Shown here piece by piece: positions 1-12,080 of a stretch of DNA of 64,000 nucleotides (positions are counted from its first letter, which is position 1; each line of letters opens with the position of its first letter). The position numbers and the translations under genes were made by a program. The DNA is from Gnetum montanum. Lineage: Eukaryota; Streptophyta; Gnetopsida; Gnetales; Gnetaceae. Below the pieces are notes generated by a model. That model saw only the letters and a list, made by a program, of their open reading frames with translations, did no database searches and was not told the origin of the DNA. The stretch lies in the NCBI GenBank assembly GCA_015680685.1, contig MNCI01010517.1:124001-188000 (forward strand), read 5' to 3'.

Positions 1-416
1 ATAATCCTATAGGTGGATACTTGGTGCATCCAATAGTATATACTTTGTAAACTAGTGACATTAATAGTAGTTCATGATGTGTACAATAAATGAGAATGGA
101 TACTCTATGTTAGGATAGTTAATTAATGAAGTAGTTAATTAGTTTAATCATTAAATATTCATTTTTTCATTAAGAAATTAGGAGAAAAATATAATAAAAT
201 AAATATGAAAAATAAACATCTCATGCCTCAACCACACTTAATCATACACATAGTTAAATACGAGTGTGAATTGAGAAGCCAACAACTTGCAACTATACAA
301 TTCACTATTTAGGAATATCAAAAACTTAGAAAACTAAGTCCACAAAATTCAATTGGATCATTTGTGATCACTTGTAATTTGTATGATCGGGTGTAGGGAC
401 TACCCATTTCTCATCA
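1..416 (+). repeat. 5' LTR of element 1 (right part only)
   Basis: This stretch aligns along its whole length with the right half of the 3' LTR (about 7411-7813). Shared landmarks are the 'cttggtgca' block, the 'ggatactct' block, the 'cctcaaccacactt' block and the terminal 'gtgtagggactaccca' block. It ends in CTCATCA at 416, immediately before the primer-binding site. The U3 part and the LTR start lie left of the window. Confidence 0.8.
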
Positions 417-417
417 T

Positions 418-435
418 TAGTGCTATTGTTGAGGA
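418..435 (+). other. Primer-binding site of element 1 (tRNA-Asp type, diverged)
   Basis: The site follows the LTR end after one base and reads TAGTGCTATTGTTGAGGA. It is a diverged version of the PBS complementary to plant tRNA-Asp, which Athila elements use. The equivalent site of element B is much closer to the consensus and supports the call. Confidence 0.55.
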
Positions 436-577
436 CTTAATTTAGCTAAGTGCACTAAATAGTGTTAATTAGTAAATCCATATAAATTCATTATAAGGAA
501 AATATAATGAGTCATTTTTGGTATAAAATACTAATAATAAAAATTTTATCAAGACACACTTCATAAACATTACTAAG

Positions 578-2592
578 ATGGCTTCTTCTTATGGGAATGA
601 ATCACCACCTCATGTCAATGAATCCAATCTACAACAAGATAGAACTCGAAGGACTACTAGTGAGAAGCCTCAGTAGTTGTGAGTAATCTATGCACATCTA
701 GACTTCTATCATTTGTGCTTTACCTTCATTATTCATCAGGATAAATAATTATACTAGAGGAATATGGAAGATAACATTCTATTACCCCCTAATTGATTAG
801 TTCTCATCATGCTTTTGGCCAATATCATAAAGATGGGAATTGAATCAACAAGCCCAAAGTATGAGGTAAATTATCATTCCTCTAGGGACTATTAGCCATC
901 TAATACATAACTTAGAAAGGATTGGCACATGGAGGCACATCATGAAGCCTCCAATGGCAAAAGGATCCTAACTCCATTATTTTTGTAATTGTAGAAAGAA
1001 GGCCTTGATTTCTACTTAAGGCTATCTTCAAACACAAATTCTCCTCCTTTTTTTTAGGATGAAACCCTTCACTAATGGTTGTAGTCAACGTTGGAGAACT
1101 TTGGTGAGGAAAGGATGGAGTCTAAGGTTCAAAGAACATCAAAGGATAAATATCCTAGTCATTCATCGAAAGACAAGAAGAATGACAATGGCAAGGAGAA
1201 GGACTAGGAAAAGGATCATAGGAGAAGGACTAATCAACACTGTTCTCCTAGTTCTCCTTCTTCACCATCTTCATCATCATCAAACTTTAACAAGAGTAGC
1301 CATGGTTGAGATAGAAGAAGGAGTGATCAAGATCTAGATGGAGATGATAGGGAATTCCATTAGGATGATAGGAACTGAGAGCATAGAGAAACACAAGAGG
1401 AAGAGGAGCATCACCAAGAGAGGAGGCATAGCAGGTCTTATCATAGAAGGCATGACCATGATAGGGACCACCATAGATATGATGACTATGATGAATCATT
1501 GCTGGTCAACAAAAACATGTTGAATATTTTTAAAGTAGTTTTAATCCCCACCAAGCATAAAAGGAATAATAGGATCAAAAGTTAGGATATGAATAGTATT
1601 TCCAATTTGAAGGAGAATATAATGTTGATCCATCACATCATCTACAAGCTTTCCATGATGCTTTTTCCTTACAAAACATCTTAAACAAGTGGAAAAAGTT
1701 AAAACTATTTCTAATGATACTCATCAAGGAACCAGAAAGTTGGTATTAATCTTTAGAACCACCAGAGTCCATTCATAGGTTAAGTACAATGTTAGAGCTA
1801 TTTAGCAATAAGTACTGAATGTACTTCCAAGTGTTAACATTGAGGAAATAAATCCAAGGATGAAAACAAGAAAATCATCAATCCTTAATGTATCCTTGGG
1901 TAGATACTATTCCTTGTTACATTGATGTCTAGGCCATGGATTTTCTCAAAAGGAGTAGCTTCACCACATTATAGATGGTCATCAAAACAAGACTATAGAA
2001 ATTATTGGAGTTTATGCATAAGAGAGACTTTCAGAGATGAGAGCCTATCAAATTCAAAGGCTGATTGATCATATGGCTAAGGAATAAGGAGAGCTGAAAA
2101 ATAGAGAAAGTGTAGAGGAGTATAATAGGTACTCCTCTATTCATAAAAGGGAGGTGCATTAACATGATTTAGTAGAGGAAGCACCACTAGATGAATTGGT
2201 ATACAAAAAAACCTTGTTGATCTAGAAATATGTCACTAAAATATTAGCAAAAATGGATAAAATATGGAACCCCTTAGATGAGAAGTTCTAAACTACTCTC
2301 AAGATAGTGGAGGAGAAGATGGAGTAGGGAAGAAGTAGAGATAGAAAAAATAAAAGGATGTAGACAAGGATCATTACCAGCAAAAAAGTAAGGCTACAGC
2401 AATTGATGAGGTTGTATATTTAGAAATAGATGATGAAAAATGTATCATTTATCAATATGAACATTCCAAAGGATGTTTCCCTATAGTGTCACATCTACAA
2501 GAATCTAGGGTATATGTGTTAAACTTGAAATTGACAAGGAAACAACCACCCAAGAGACTACCTTATCCATAAGGAAATTACTGGTAGTAGTT
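578..2592 (+). pseudogene. Decayed gag of element 1
   Basis: A gag-like reading frame starts at the ATG at 578 (M-A-S-S-Y-G-N-E) and is broken by many stops and frame changes. Two regions are recognisable by comparison with elements D and E. Around 1640-2150 is the counterpart of the gag core, with a decayed match to the 'WYQSLELESIHRWS' stretch seen in element D. Around 2440-2530 is a zinc-knuckle-like segment ending in H-S-K-G-C-F-P followed by 'SHLQES'. A serine- and histidine-rich open frame inside it (1059-1337) is a shifted reading of this gag and not a gene. The frame runs into the rearranged patch at about 2593. Confidence 0.6.
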
Positions 2593-3369
2593 CCATCAAT
2601 GCAGTGTGATGAGTCAATGTAGCCCCATCAATGTAGCTATTCTTAGCTATTTTTCACATATACCCTAGATTCTTGTAGATGTGACACTATAGGCAAGGTA
2701 CCCCTACACTCAACCATACGAATATGAGCGTTCACGCACGATCCGGTTGAACTCCGTGGATAGGCTAATTGTGGTATCTAGAATGTTACACATTGATTGT
2801 AGTTCGCTGTCTTCCCACCTGGACTAGTATTTTCTTTGTCACGTATGGTTTAGTCTAGAGTGAGGCATATGATGTGATCCTAAACTAATGCTACTCCTAG
2901 AGACAATGGAAAATAATCTTGATTAAACTAATAAGCAATAGGAAATGAAGTCTAAGCTAGCCTAAGTGCGATGAGCATCCGTTCCTTAATCATCTATACA
3001 CATCTTGGACCTCGTGCGCAACTACTATTGGGATTACCACGCGTAGATCCTAGGTACACTACTGGGTTACCAAGTAGTCACACTTAAATGCTCGTGATTA
3101 AGTTGTACTCATTCCATAGTTAACAACAAGAATAGTAAATGATGGTAAAGAAATATTAACTAAGAAAAGAATAAATAACAATAACAATTAAATAATTAAA
3201 CTAAGCGAATGCTGCAATGATGAAGTATTCGTATGGTTGAGTGTAGGGGTACCTCGCCTATAGTGTCACATCTACAAGAATCTAGGGTATATGTGAAAAA
3301 TAGCTAAGAATAGCTACATTGATGTAGCACCATCGATGCAGTGTGATGAGTCAATGTAGCCCCATCAAT
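2593..3369. repeat. Foldback structure: 98-bp inverted repeat around a reversed LTR fragment, flanked by a 40-bp direct repeat
   Basis: The arms are 2626-2723 and 3227-3324. Read as reverse complements they match at 97 of 98 positions. Each arm joins the last bases of an LTR (ggttgagtgtaggggtacct) to a copy of the gag segment that also stands at about 2482-2520. The loop (2724-3226) is an LTR fragment of the element-B type in minus orientation, for example around 2960-3110. A 40-bp sequence at 2593-2632 recurs with one mismatch at 3330-3369. Near-identity of the arms inside otherwise decayed DNA suggests that the structure formed late or is kept alike by gene conversion. Confidence 0.85.
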
Positions 3370-3394
3370 ACAATATAAAAAAATCTATATATAC
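3330..3394 (+). promoter_or_regulatory. Putative internal promoter of element 1 ORF3: CATCRATG-type repeats plus TATA box
   Basis: Motifs of the form catcgatgca, gtcaatgtag and ccccatcaata cluster here, followed by AT-rich TATA-like sites (aatataaaa at 3372, ctatatatac at 3385). The same class of motif, also followed by a TATA box (ctatataaatg at 7059), forms the U3 array of this element's own 3' LTR (about 6953-7060). The position, about 155-170 bases before a splice-donor-like site, matches elements A, B and D. A partial second copy of the array is at 2593-2632. Confidence 0.5.
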
Positions 3395-3541
3395 ACGCAA
3401 CACTTTGCTCATTTTTAATCATTTTCCAATAAATGTAGAGGAGTTTTTGTAGTTTTTCAAATTCCAAAAACCTTCTGAGCCTCATAACTCACACATCACT
3501 TATCTAATTTCATCCATTTTTTAATCCTCAAGCTATTGGAT

Positions 3542-3862
3542 GTAAGCTTTACATTGTGGGGATACAAATATTTTTTTTTTCTCAAAAACATTTTTGAAAT
3601 TTTTCTAACTTCTCATGGTCAATCCATTAAAATAATATTAAATTAATCATCATAAAGGGTTAAGATTAACAAACAAATTCTAATAGCTAAAGAATAAAAT
3701 AATATTAAAATAATACACCTAGTCAAGATCATAGACAAGCACTTAAATGATCAATTCTCAATACCTAATAACAAAACATAACTAGATCTAACAAGAAAGA
3801 TATCCAAATAACTTGTGGTTATGAACTAAAAAGTTAATCATAGGTTATGTTTATGATCATAG
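3542..3862 (+). other. Putative leader intron upstream of element 1 ORF3
   Basis: A donor-like site (GGAT|GTAAGC at 3542) and an acceptor (tcatAG at 3861-3862) bound 321 bases. The acceptor directly precedes ATG at 3863. Elements A, B and D have a donor-like site and an ORF3 start at equivalent places, giving lengths of 292-303 bases. The acceptor is intact in B and D and lost in A. Confidence 0.55.
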
Positions 3863-6700
3863 ATGGTACCAAAATGAGGACCACAAGAGGGAGAGCCTTT
3901 ACAACCTAGGAAAAAGCAACCCCAAGGAAGAAGAAGCCAACAATAGTAGTAGCTCTTAGAGTATGCAAAATGATGTTACCCATGTTACTAAACCTCTTCC
4001 AGAGAAGCCCAAAGTGGAATCTATTAGGCAGATTCCCACTGTAGAAACAGGCCAATCTAGGCAAGATCAGACTACTAGACCAAGGCCTAACCTGGGGGTC
4101 ATCCTAACAGAGGCCTATTTGGAATGCATTTGGATCAAGGAGGCCTAAAGTTCCATTCTCCAAGAGTTAAACTTTGGATCCTTTCTGAAACTAGTGTTAG
4201 AGAAGGTCTAGACATAATTGCAAGGGTCTCCCTTGTGGTCCATTCCCTCTAATAGTGGAGAATGGTACATAGGAGAAGCTTACTTATTCTAGAATAATTG
4301 ACAAGGAGATGCTTCAATAAAGATCAAGGATATAACCATCTCCTATTCGGTTGAGGCCATAGCAGAGGTCCTCAGGTTTCCCAACATAAGGGCAAAATTG
4401 GCTAAGATATATATGGAGGTAGACCCAGAAACCAAGAAGAAATGGGTCTAGTGATGTTATGGGATGGACCACAAGGAGTACAGTACCCTCACAAAAAGTG
4501 GGAAGAGTGTATTATAAGATTGCAACTTATCACCTAAACCCAACAATGTGGCCAGTAAGATTACAACCATTTCTACAAGGCCATGCACTGCTCTAAGCAG
4601 AAAATTTCTAGTCAACCTACCCCAACTTATTTTCCTAGATATTGAAAATTGCTTCAAGGAAAATAAGAAGGATAGAAAAACACTTCCCTTTCCATGTCTA
4701 ATCTACAAGCTATGCAAAAGAGAAGGAATAGAATGCTACTCAAATGATGTATTCTATCACACTCCTACCACATCTTGGTAGGAGATGATGAAGGATAAGG
4801 TAGGAGTAAAGCTCTAAGAAGAGGAGTAGTCACCACCACCTCCACATGTAGCCCTAGAGACTACACCAAAGATTCTCATAGCTACCAAAAAATTAGAAAA
4901 TTTTGAAAGTAGAAATTGTAGCAATAGCAATGCTCTATAGGTGGTGGAAAGTCATCTATTTACCATCTAGCCATGAGCCATCTCAACAAGGTGGCTAAGA
5001 TCATTAGTTATCTGGACATTGAAATGGCTCAGCTATTCTCCACACAAAGGAACTAGCCATAAACCAAGCCCAATCCAAGTGCCAGGGATGTCACAATGTC
5101 CATTCCTAGATAAATATTTCCTAATATTTCATGGAATGCAATAGCCTTCTCCATCATGTTGGAGAAAGGTGAAGGGGCAATAGTCCTAGTGATGCAACAT
5201 AAGAACTAGGAGATAGTGGTGAAGGTGGTGGCTAATGGGGTATTAGAGGTCCTTAATGCTCCTAAATATCTATAATAAACATCACTATAATGGTAGACAT
5301 CCATATATTTTTAGGAGCAAGAAGTGTTCAGATGAGCACTACCCAATACGAGGAGATGTTGAAAAGACTAGTTGGAACAAGACAACCACTTCTGTAGGTC
5401 TTTGATCTTCTAGATGAAATTATCACAAACCATTCATAGTTGCTCAAGATAATGGAAAAATTGCTAATTGCCAATGCATAACTTGAGGAGGCCACCACAA
5501 CCAATTGGCAATTTGTCGCCAAAGTTGCTAAGTTAAGAGCTTTTCTCTCTAACCCTACCATTTTCAAGCCATAGCTTACATGAGATGAAGCTTTTCAATA
5601 GTTTAAAAAAAAAAAGATTTAGGCAACCAAGAATGCGAAGGAGATAGCAATCTTTAATGCATCTATTTCAAAGGCCATTGCGGACAACACTAATAAGGAC
5701 CTATAATAGATTTGTAAGGAGAACTTGGTCCTCACCAAGGACAATCACTACCTACAGAATGTTGAGTAACAGAAGGACCAATTGGTTGAGTATATATGCC
5801 AATAGTAGGAGTAGCTTGCCAAGGTGAACTTGAATTTGAGGAGATTGGTAGTAGAAAATTATAATCTCTTAATGAAGAAAATTCATGCTCTTTGCTAGAA
5901 GACTACAATTGAGGTAGCCTCATGGAAGAATGAGGTCTTGAAATTTGAACAAGTGAAGAATCACTACAAGGACTAGGTTGGCCTAGTTAAGGAGGTTAAC
6001 AAGAATGAAATAAAATTAGTAAAGGTGAAGATGGACAAGATCCTCTAGCAACTCCAACAAAGAGGTGATATATGGTAGCCCATCTTTAATGAACTAAATA
6101 TAGGCAACAAGCAAAAATCTACTTGAAGGAATTATAAATCAATGAGATGATGAAATATATGGAGCTTTCAAACCTCCATTATGCAAACTTGGCAATGCTG
6201 GCAATGGGGAGGCCAAGATTAAAGTGAGAGAAATAGGTTGCTAGTTCCTACCTCCTCTATGATATGGAATTCGAGCTTCACAAAAAGACAAAACAAAAGT
6301 TGGAGAGAGTTAATATAGAACTTGAAGTTCTCATAAGAAAATTCACTAACCAATGATCTATTGCTGAGAACTTAGCAAGGAGGATGAATGACTTTCAAGC
6401 TAGAGAACCTTGCGAAGATGTTCAACATTGAACATAAAACATTCGTAGCCTAGTTCATCAATGTGAAGGAGATGTTTTCTTTGATGTCGTGCCTATGAAA
6501 TATCCCTACACCAGCCCATATTAGTAAAGCCACTTGGACCATGTATGATCCACTGATCAAAGAGAAGAAAATGAAAACACATCTAGATGCTTTAAAACAT
6601 CCAATGGAGTAGTAGAATAGCCTTCACAACCAATAGCACCAGGATGAGATGAAGGACCATTTGAACAATAGGAGACTCCACCTCCATGCATAGTCTAAGA
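3863..6700 (+). pseudogene. ORF3 remnant of element 1 (plant transposon-protein domain plus coiled coil)
   Basis: This frame is the counterpart of ORF3 in element B. It starts M-V-P-K at 3863. Around 4690-4760 it keeps 'LPFPCLIYKLCKREGI', the hallmark stretch of the 'putative plant transposon protein' family found in plant retroelements. From about 5300 to 6500 a charged region rich in Glu, Lys and Leu corresponds to the coiled-coil half. Many stops (often TAG) and some frame changes interrupt it. The function of the protein is not established. Its position after the gag/pol part is that of the env-like ORF of other Athila elements. Confidence 0.6.
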
Positions 6701-6932
6701 ATTCATCTTGTCTCTGTTTATTTAATAGGTACTTGCTATAACTTTGTCTAAGTGTTCAATTTCATTGTAAAGGGTACTCATTTTTGTAAAAATCGTACAT
6801 TCCAACACTTAGATTTAGTTAGAGTCAATTATTCTATTTGTCTATTAATAAATTCTATACTTCAAATTTTGTAAAAAACTTGACCCCAATTTTGTTCACT
6901 TGAGGATGGGTTTTTAATCAATCGTGGAGGTA

Positions 6933-7813
6933 TGATAAACAATCAATATTATTAGCTGCATTGATGCATGCTCGTTGATGCAACCCCTTCAACGTATCCC
7001 TATCAACACATGTTAAGATGCATTAATGTAGGTGCATCGACACTAACATAGTCATTGCCTATATAAATGCACTTACCCCTTGTATTTATGACACCTTTCG
7101 ATCTTAGTCTTAGCTAAATTCTTAGTCTCAGTCTTAGAATATTTTTCCTTTGAGTGCCCACAGTGTGAATTTATGAGAGTATATGGAATTTTATTCAAGT
7201 GCACATGTACCTTGACACATTGGCATAAACAATAATAAAATCAAGATTTCCTACATCCATTGCAACACTTAGACTATTTTACTCTTACTTTATAGAACTT
7301 TACTTTACATATAATTTATATCTATATTCTTAAGTAATTAGTGTTATTATTCTTAAACTATGTTAGTACAACCATTTCGAGCATAGCTTATTAACACTTG
7401 ATAATCTCAACAATAGATACTTGGTGCACCCAATAGTATACACTTGGTAACCCAATGATGATAATATTAGTTTAGAATATATACAATAAATGGAAATGGA
7501 TACTCTACATTAGGATAGTTAATTAACGAAGTAGTTAATTAGTTAATTAATTTAATCATTAAATCTTCATTTTTTCATTAAACAATTAGGAAGAAATATA
7601 ATAAAATAAATATAAAAAATAGACATCTGATACCTCAACCACACTTAATCATATACATAGTTAAATACAAGTGTGGATTGAGAAAATAATGACTTGCAAC
7701 TATACAATTCACTATTTAAGAATATCAACAACTTAGATAACTGAGGCCATGGAATTTGACTGGATCACTTGTGATTCATATGGTTGGGCATAGGGACTAC
7801 CCACTACTCATCA
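6933..7813 (+). repeat. 3' LTR of element 1
   Basis: The LTR starts TGATAAAC directly after a purine-rich tract (cgtggaggta) and ends CTCATCA, 881 bases in all. U3 carries the CATCRATG-type motif array (about 6953-7050) and a TATA box (ctatataaatg at 7059). R-U5 contains the 'acttggtgca' and 'ggttgggcata' blocks shared with the LTRs of A, B, D and E. Its right part matches 1-416. Confidence 0.8.
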
Positions 7814-9840
7814 AATCTAAATACAAAATAAAGAAAAAAGGTCAAAGATCAAGAATCTAATTGTTAAATTTCTAAAGATCACACAAATCAAGATTAAGGA
7901 TGTTAGAACTTGAAATAAGTGAAACATAGGTGCATTGCAAGATTTATAGAAATTTACAACTTAGTGCTATCTAGTAGAATTGACCCTATGACTTGGGGTT
8001 ACCAAGCCAAGACTCATATCACTAGGCTAACACCTCATTGTTTCAAACAAGCTAAGATTGAAATGTGTATTCTAATGGAGATATGAAAATGCAAAAAATT
8101 AACAAAAATAGAATCTAAGCTCCTAGAGGACAATCTAAGCTACTAAAAATGCTAGAATGTCCTTGATTATCATTTGAAGTTTTCAAGCATTCTGAAAAGC
8201 ACTAGAAGCTTTACTGTTACTAAAAATAAAAAAAATAAAAAATAAAACATTAAAATATATTAAAAGATAAAAGATAATTAAAAGGGGGATAGCAAAGCAC
8301 ATAGCTAAAACCACCAAAAGCATAGGCAACTAAAAGAAAAGGTTGTTAAAGCATAAGACATAAGTTAGTAAAGAAGATATTAAATGTTCAAATCACAAAC
8401 ATACCAAGGGGTAAGAAGTTTCTAAGGTTGGGTTGTTACTGTAATCTTGAACCATAGGTCATGGTCAAGTCATGGTATTATACCATAAGCATAAAAAGGA
8501 TCATAGTGTAATAAAAATAGAGAAAAAATGAGCTCTATGAACACCATGGGCTGGCCATGAGTCATAGTCAAGTCATTATGAACAGTTTAGTCTTTGTGGT
8601 ACCTTGTTGTACTTCAAATTTGTCCCACAAGTAGACAACAAGTCATGGTAAGATACTAATTTCTCACCACGTCTCATGTTAAGATCATGGTTGCTAAGCA
8701 CTAGTCATGGTGAGGTTGTAATCATCTAGAGATGCCTCTATGTTTACCATGAATTATGGTGAAGTCATGGCCTTGCAAGAAATAGAGAATGATGTCAAAA
8801 TAAAATTTTGAATATAATATGAGCAAATTTAAGGCTCAAAACTTAGAAACAAAGACTAAAGGCATATATTACAACCTGCAAACATCATGAAGCAAGCTTG
8901 AATTAGATGATAAATATGAATTGAGCCTTGAATTCAAGTTATGTATGTAAAATGTCCAGAACCATCATAAACATGCATAAACTCATAAAACCATACTTAA
9001 ATAGCTTTAGGTGCTCTTCAATCCTTGATAAAAACATGAGGAAAGACTCTCACAAGTTGAAAAAAAAAAAAAACTTGAAACAAGCACATGCAAAGATAGT
9101 TATGGGCTTTTACATCAAATTAGGATGAAAGGGTTACAACCCATGAATATGAACAAGAAAATAAGAGAAATGTGATTGAACCTATAAATGGAGAGTGAAT
9201 CCCTTGAATTAAAGCATATACCCACTTCTAAATTCTTCATATCTTCACTAGAAACATGAAGAAACATACATTAAACTTCAAAAAACTTAAAAAAACTTGA
9301 ATTTGAAACATGCATGTAAGAAACATGTGAGAATGCATGAAATTATGAAAAACTAAGAAAAACTTGAAAGAACTTAGGAGAAGAATCCATAAGAAGGGAT
9401 TTACTCCTAAAATTGAAAGGGTCGTGCTACAAGAATACAAGAAAAGAGAAAGGAAAAAGGTAAGAGAGCTTCTCCAAGTATACAAAGATTGCATAAGAAT
9501 ACTCAAGAATTGATGAAAGGAAAAGCTTCTATTCACTTTACCTCAAACGTGAAAGTAATATAAGTTATAATGTAAGGGCTTTACCCCTATTTATACCTTT
9601 TTAATAGAGGATATTATCTTTTGAAGCATGGGTCACACATAAAAGCCCTTAGTCCCTTCTTGCTCTCTTAGCAATTTGCTCAATTGTTAACCTTATAAGT
9701 TCTTTTTTCTTCAAACAAACACACTTATAATCCCTATTACATTAAAATAAATATCACAACATCAAAGGAAATACTATGACTACTTCTTGCTCTATTTAAC
9801 ATCAAAGTAAATTTAGATGAAAGATTTAAGAGACACACAT
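7814..9840. other. AT-rich intergenic DNA, no gene seen
   Basis: No coding region could be supported. The stretch holds a SINE-like tRNA segment (7970-8040), a loose repetition of 'gtcatggt'/'aagtcatgg' words between about 8450 and 8780, and repeated 'aaacatgcatgaa'-type words at 9000-9360. Open frames on both strands here (for example 9237-9536) have low-complexity, Phe/Leu-rich translations and are treated as chance. Confidence 0.5.
7970..8040 (-). repeat. tRNA-like segment, candidate SINE head
   Basis: On the minus strand this segment has an A-box-like word (TAGCCTAGTGA) and, about 40 bases on, a B-box-like word (GGGTCAATTC). Between them is 'GAGTCTTGGCTTGGTAACCC'. The spacing and the opening 'GGTGTTAGCCTAGTG' look like the tRNA-derived head of plant SINEs. 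No clear poly(A)/poly(T) end or target duplication was seen, so the body and its limits are unknown. It does not fold into a convincing complete tRNA. Confidence 0.35.
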
Positions 9841-11060
9841 TTACACTATTTCTAACAATCCTCCTAAGTAACGAAAATACCATTACTAAACTTAGAATAA
9901 AGAAGAAAAATAAAATTACAATTTAAGAGTACGAGGTGTTGGACTCTAAAAATAAAATGTATTATAAAGAAACAAGTCATATTTCAATGGTAAAAAAAAA
10001 ACACCAAAGAGAGATGGAGCTCTAACAAAATATAAAAAGAATGGGTCAATGGTTTTGGGGATATCTTTTCATCTTTACATTGTCATAACCAAACTTAAAA
10101 ACTTCTTCTTTGTAGTAGAAAAAGAATCAAACCTTTCCCTCTTCCAAAAGCATCCTCTTAGGTTTTCACTTCCTTCTAAAGACTACTTGTAAATAGAAAA
10201 AGGAAAAATAAAATATCTATTCAAGGCTACAACACAAACATGAGTTATTTAATGATGTTTCCTTGAGTAGACAAAGGAAGAACATTAGCTAAACAATATT
10301 TGTAATAAACTACATTACATTTAAATTTCTAAATTATATAAGGACCAAAGGAATGAAAGAAACTCCAAGTGTGGAGCATAAATCCTTGAAGTTAAGGAGT
10401 ATCATTTAAAAAAAAAAATTCCTTCAACCTTGGCTTAAAATTATGTAAATATGAGTTTCACCAAAAGTAAGAACTTTAAGCAAGCAAATATGTAAAAAAA
10501 AAATTAGTAGATGAATGAGTCTTCTAGCAAAGAGCTATGGTCATGAACAACCAAATGAAAGTAGGAAATACCAATAAGCAAACCTTAATGAATTAAATAT
10601 GATAAAAACTACTTAATTTTTTAAGAAGTGGAAGTATTCCATATCTTCTAAATCTAACACCTCTATAATTGTACATTATAATTGGCATTCCATAGATAAT
10701 TAAATCTTAGCCAAATATTAGTATTAGAACTAATCATAGTATAGGTAAGCTTGAATTAGAATGGAAAAACTAAATAGCTATTCGTCTATGTAAAATTAAG
10801 AGGACCATTATTAGAATCATAAATAGTTAAGGTTTTGTCCAAATTATGTAAAAGATTAAAAAAAAAATAAAAGAGGCATTAATGTCATACAGAATCTAGC
10901 ACTCAAACCAAGTAACCCATTGATTATGCCTGTGAAGAGATTAAAAAGAGATAATGCTAAGCTTACACCATGAACTACAAAGATGTGCATATTTGATAGC
11001 CCATAATTCATTATTAATGAAAAGTCATCAAGGAGATAACTTATGAAGCATCAAATCATG
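9840..11060 (-). pseudogene. Very decayed, probably Ty3/gypsy pol remnant
   Basis: On the minus strand, short patches recall gypsy pol. One near 10960-11040 resembles the RNase H stretch with the 'E-L-W-A-I-K-Y' type motif. One near 10900 reads 'HRHNQWVTW'. One near 10500-10600 recalls the G-G-L...E-D-S-F-I-Y pattern of the integrase zinc region. No continuous frame survives and each patch is weak on its own. It could also be unrelated AT-rich sequence. Confidence 0.25.
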
Positions 11061-11119
11061 AAGTTAAAAACTTAAAAATCCTTTCTAAAACTCGAAACCT
11101 TCCCAATGTGTTTTATGGC

Positions 11120-12080
11120 AATTGAGATAGTGATGAGGACATCACCCTCTCTTTCTCATGTTCTTATTCTCAAGTTATCCTAAGAGCATTAGGAGTGTGT
11201 GTTTGTATTTTAAGATTAATTCAGAGTCATTTGAGCAGCTGTAGGCCTACTACAGCTTGCAATCAATTGCAATTTGCAACTATGGATAGTTACAAATCAC
11301 AATTTGTTATATTTTGCAACCACAGGCAACTACTAATCGAAATCAATTATAGTTTGTAGTTGCACGTAACTGCTCATTGCAATCCTGGGCAACTACGTGT
11401 TGTAGTCTACAATAATTTGTGGGCTAAGCTTAAATGTGTGAGATTTTGTACTCTTTAACAAGTTGCAAGGCACTTCGAATCATAGTAAGGCAATAGTTTG
11501 AAATTGCGAGCCACAATAGCTTGCAGTAGACAAAAGAACAAAGTCAAAAAAATGAAGATTTTACTAGTGCAACAAGGTATGAGTTGCAGTTCAATTGCAG
11601 GATGGTTATTGAGACGTGGCAATGAGTTGTAGGCATTCCTAGTCTATAAAAATCTAATTTTTCAAAATGTTACGAACTTTTAATAGAAGACCAAAGGGTT
11701 AGGAAAGAGCAAGGATCACTTCAACGACTATAAAGAGATGTTAAGAACAAAGAAAAAGGAAAGAGAGTATGATAGAATGACAAGAATATTCAAGAGTGGA
11801 TTGAGAAGCAAGAGTGAGAATAGTTGAAGGAGAGAGTAGCCAAAAGAAAGGTAAAGAGTCTCCTATGAGTGTTATTGTGTCTTGAGTTTGTGATCTCCAA
11901 GTGTGATCCAATTTGAGAAATTGAAATGGAACATGTATGGCCTTTAAGATCCTTGGGAGAGTTGAATTGAGTTTTACTCTTCATTATTGATATATTTCTC
12001 ATTTTGAAATTGATTAATAAAGGATTTCTTTATTTCTTTGTGTACTTATTTTCTAAGCTAATTTGGCTTGGAAATGTGTC
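11120..12080 (+). repeat. Possible LTR-like remnant
   Basis: From about 11840 to 12040 the sequence has the look of an R-U5 region of a plant LTR, with short G+T-rich phrases, an 'aataaagg' polyadenylation-like word at about 12015 and T-rich sequence after it. At 11240-11420 words such as ttgcaact, ggcaactac and ttgcaat recur irregularly. No partner LTR was found in the window, so this could be a solo LTR or chance. Confidence 0.2.

Larger units (their letters stand above)
1..7813 (+). mobile_element. Element 1: Athila-like Ty3/gypsy LTR retroelement lacking pol, left end cut by the window
   Basis: The order seen is the right part of the 5' LTR (1-416), a tRNA-Asp-like primer-binding site, a decayed gag, a rearranged patch (2593-3369), an ORF3 leader with intron, ORF3 and the 3' LTR (6933-7813). 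No protease, reverse transcriptase, RNase H or integrase sequence lies between gag and ORF3. Pol and the noncoding spacer seen in elements A, D and E are therefore missing, and the element could only have moved with proteins supplied in trans. The assignment to Athila rests on the PBS, the gag zinc-knuckle context and close similarity of all parts to elements A, B, D and E. The left flank is outside the window, so the target duplication cannot be tested. The five bases after the right LTR are aatct. Confidence 0.8.

Noticed and set aside
1059-1337. Histidine-rich 92-codon frame as a small gene
   Set aside because: It is a shifted reading of the basic, Ser/His-rich gag region that is also present in elements D and E.
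1-7813. Element 1 as a relative of endogenous pararetroviruses
   Set aside because: It has paired LTRs, a tRNA-Asp-type primer site and the same modules as the neighbouring Athila-like elements. No movement-protein or coat-protein-like sequence is visible.
9237-9536. 99-codon minus-strand frame rich in Phe and Leu as a membrane protein
   Set aside because: The plus strand consists of repeated aaacttgaa/aaacatg words. The open frame and its hydrophobic make-up follow from this low complexity.
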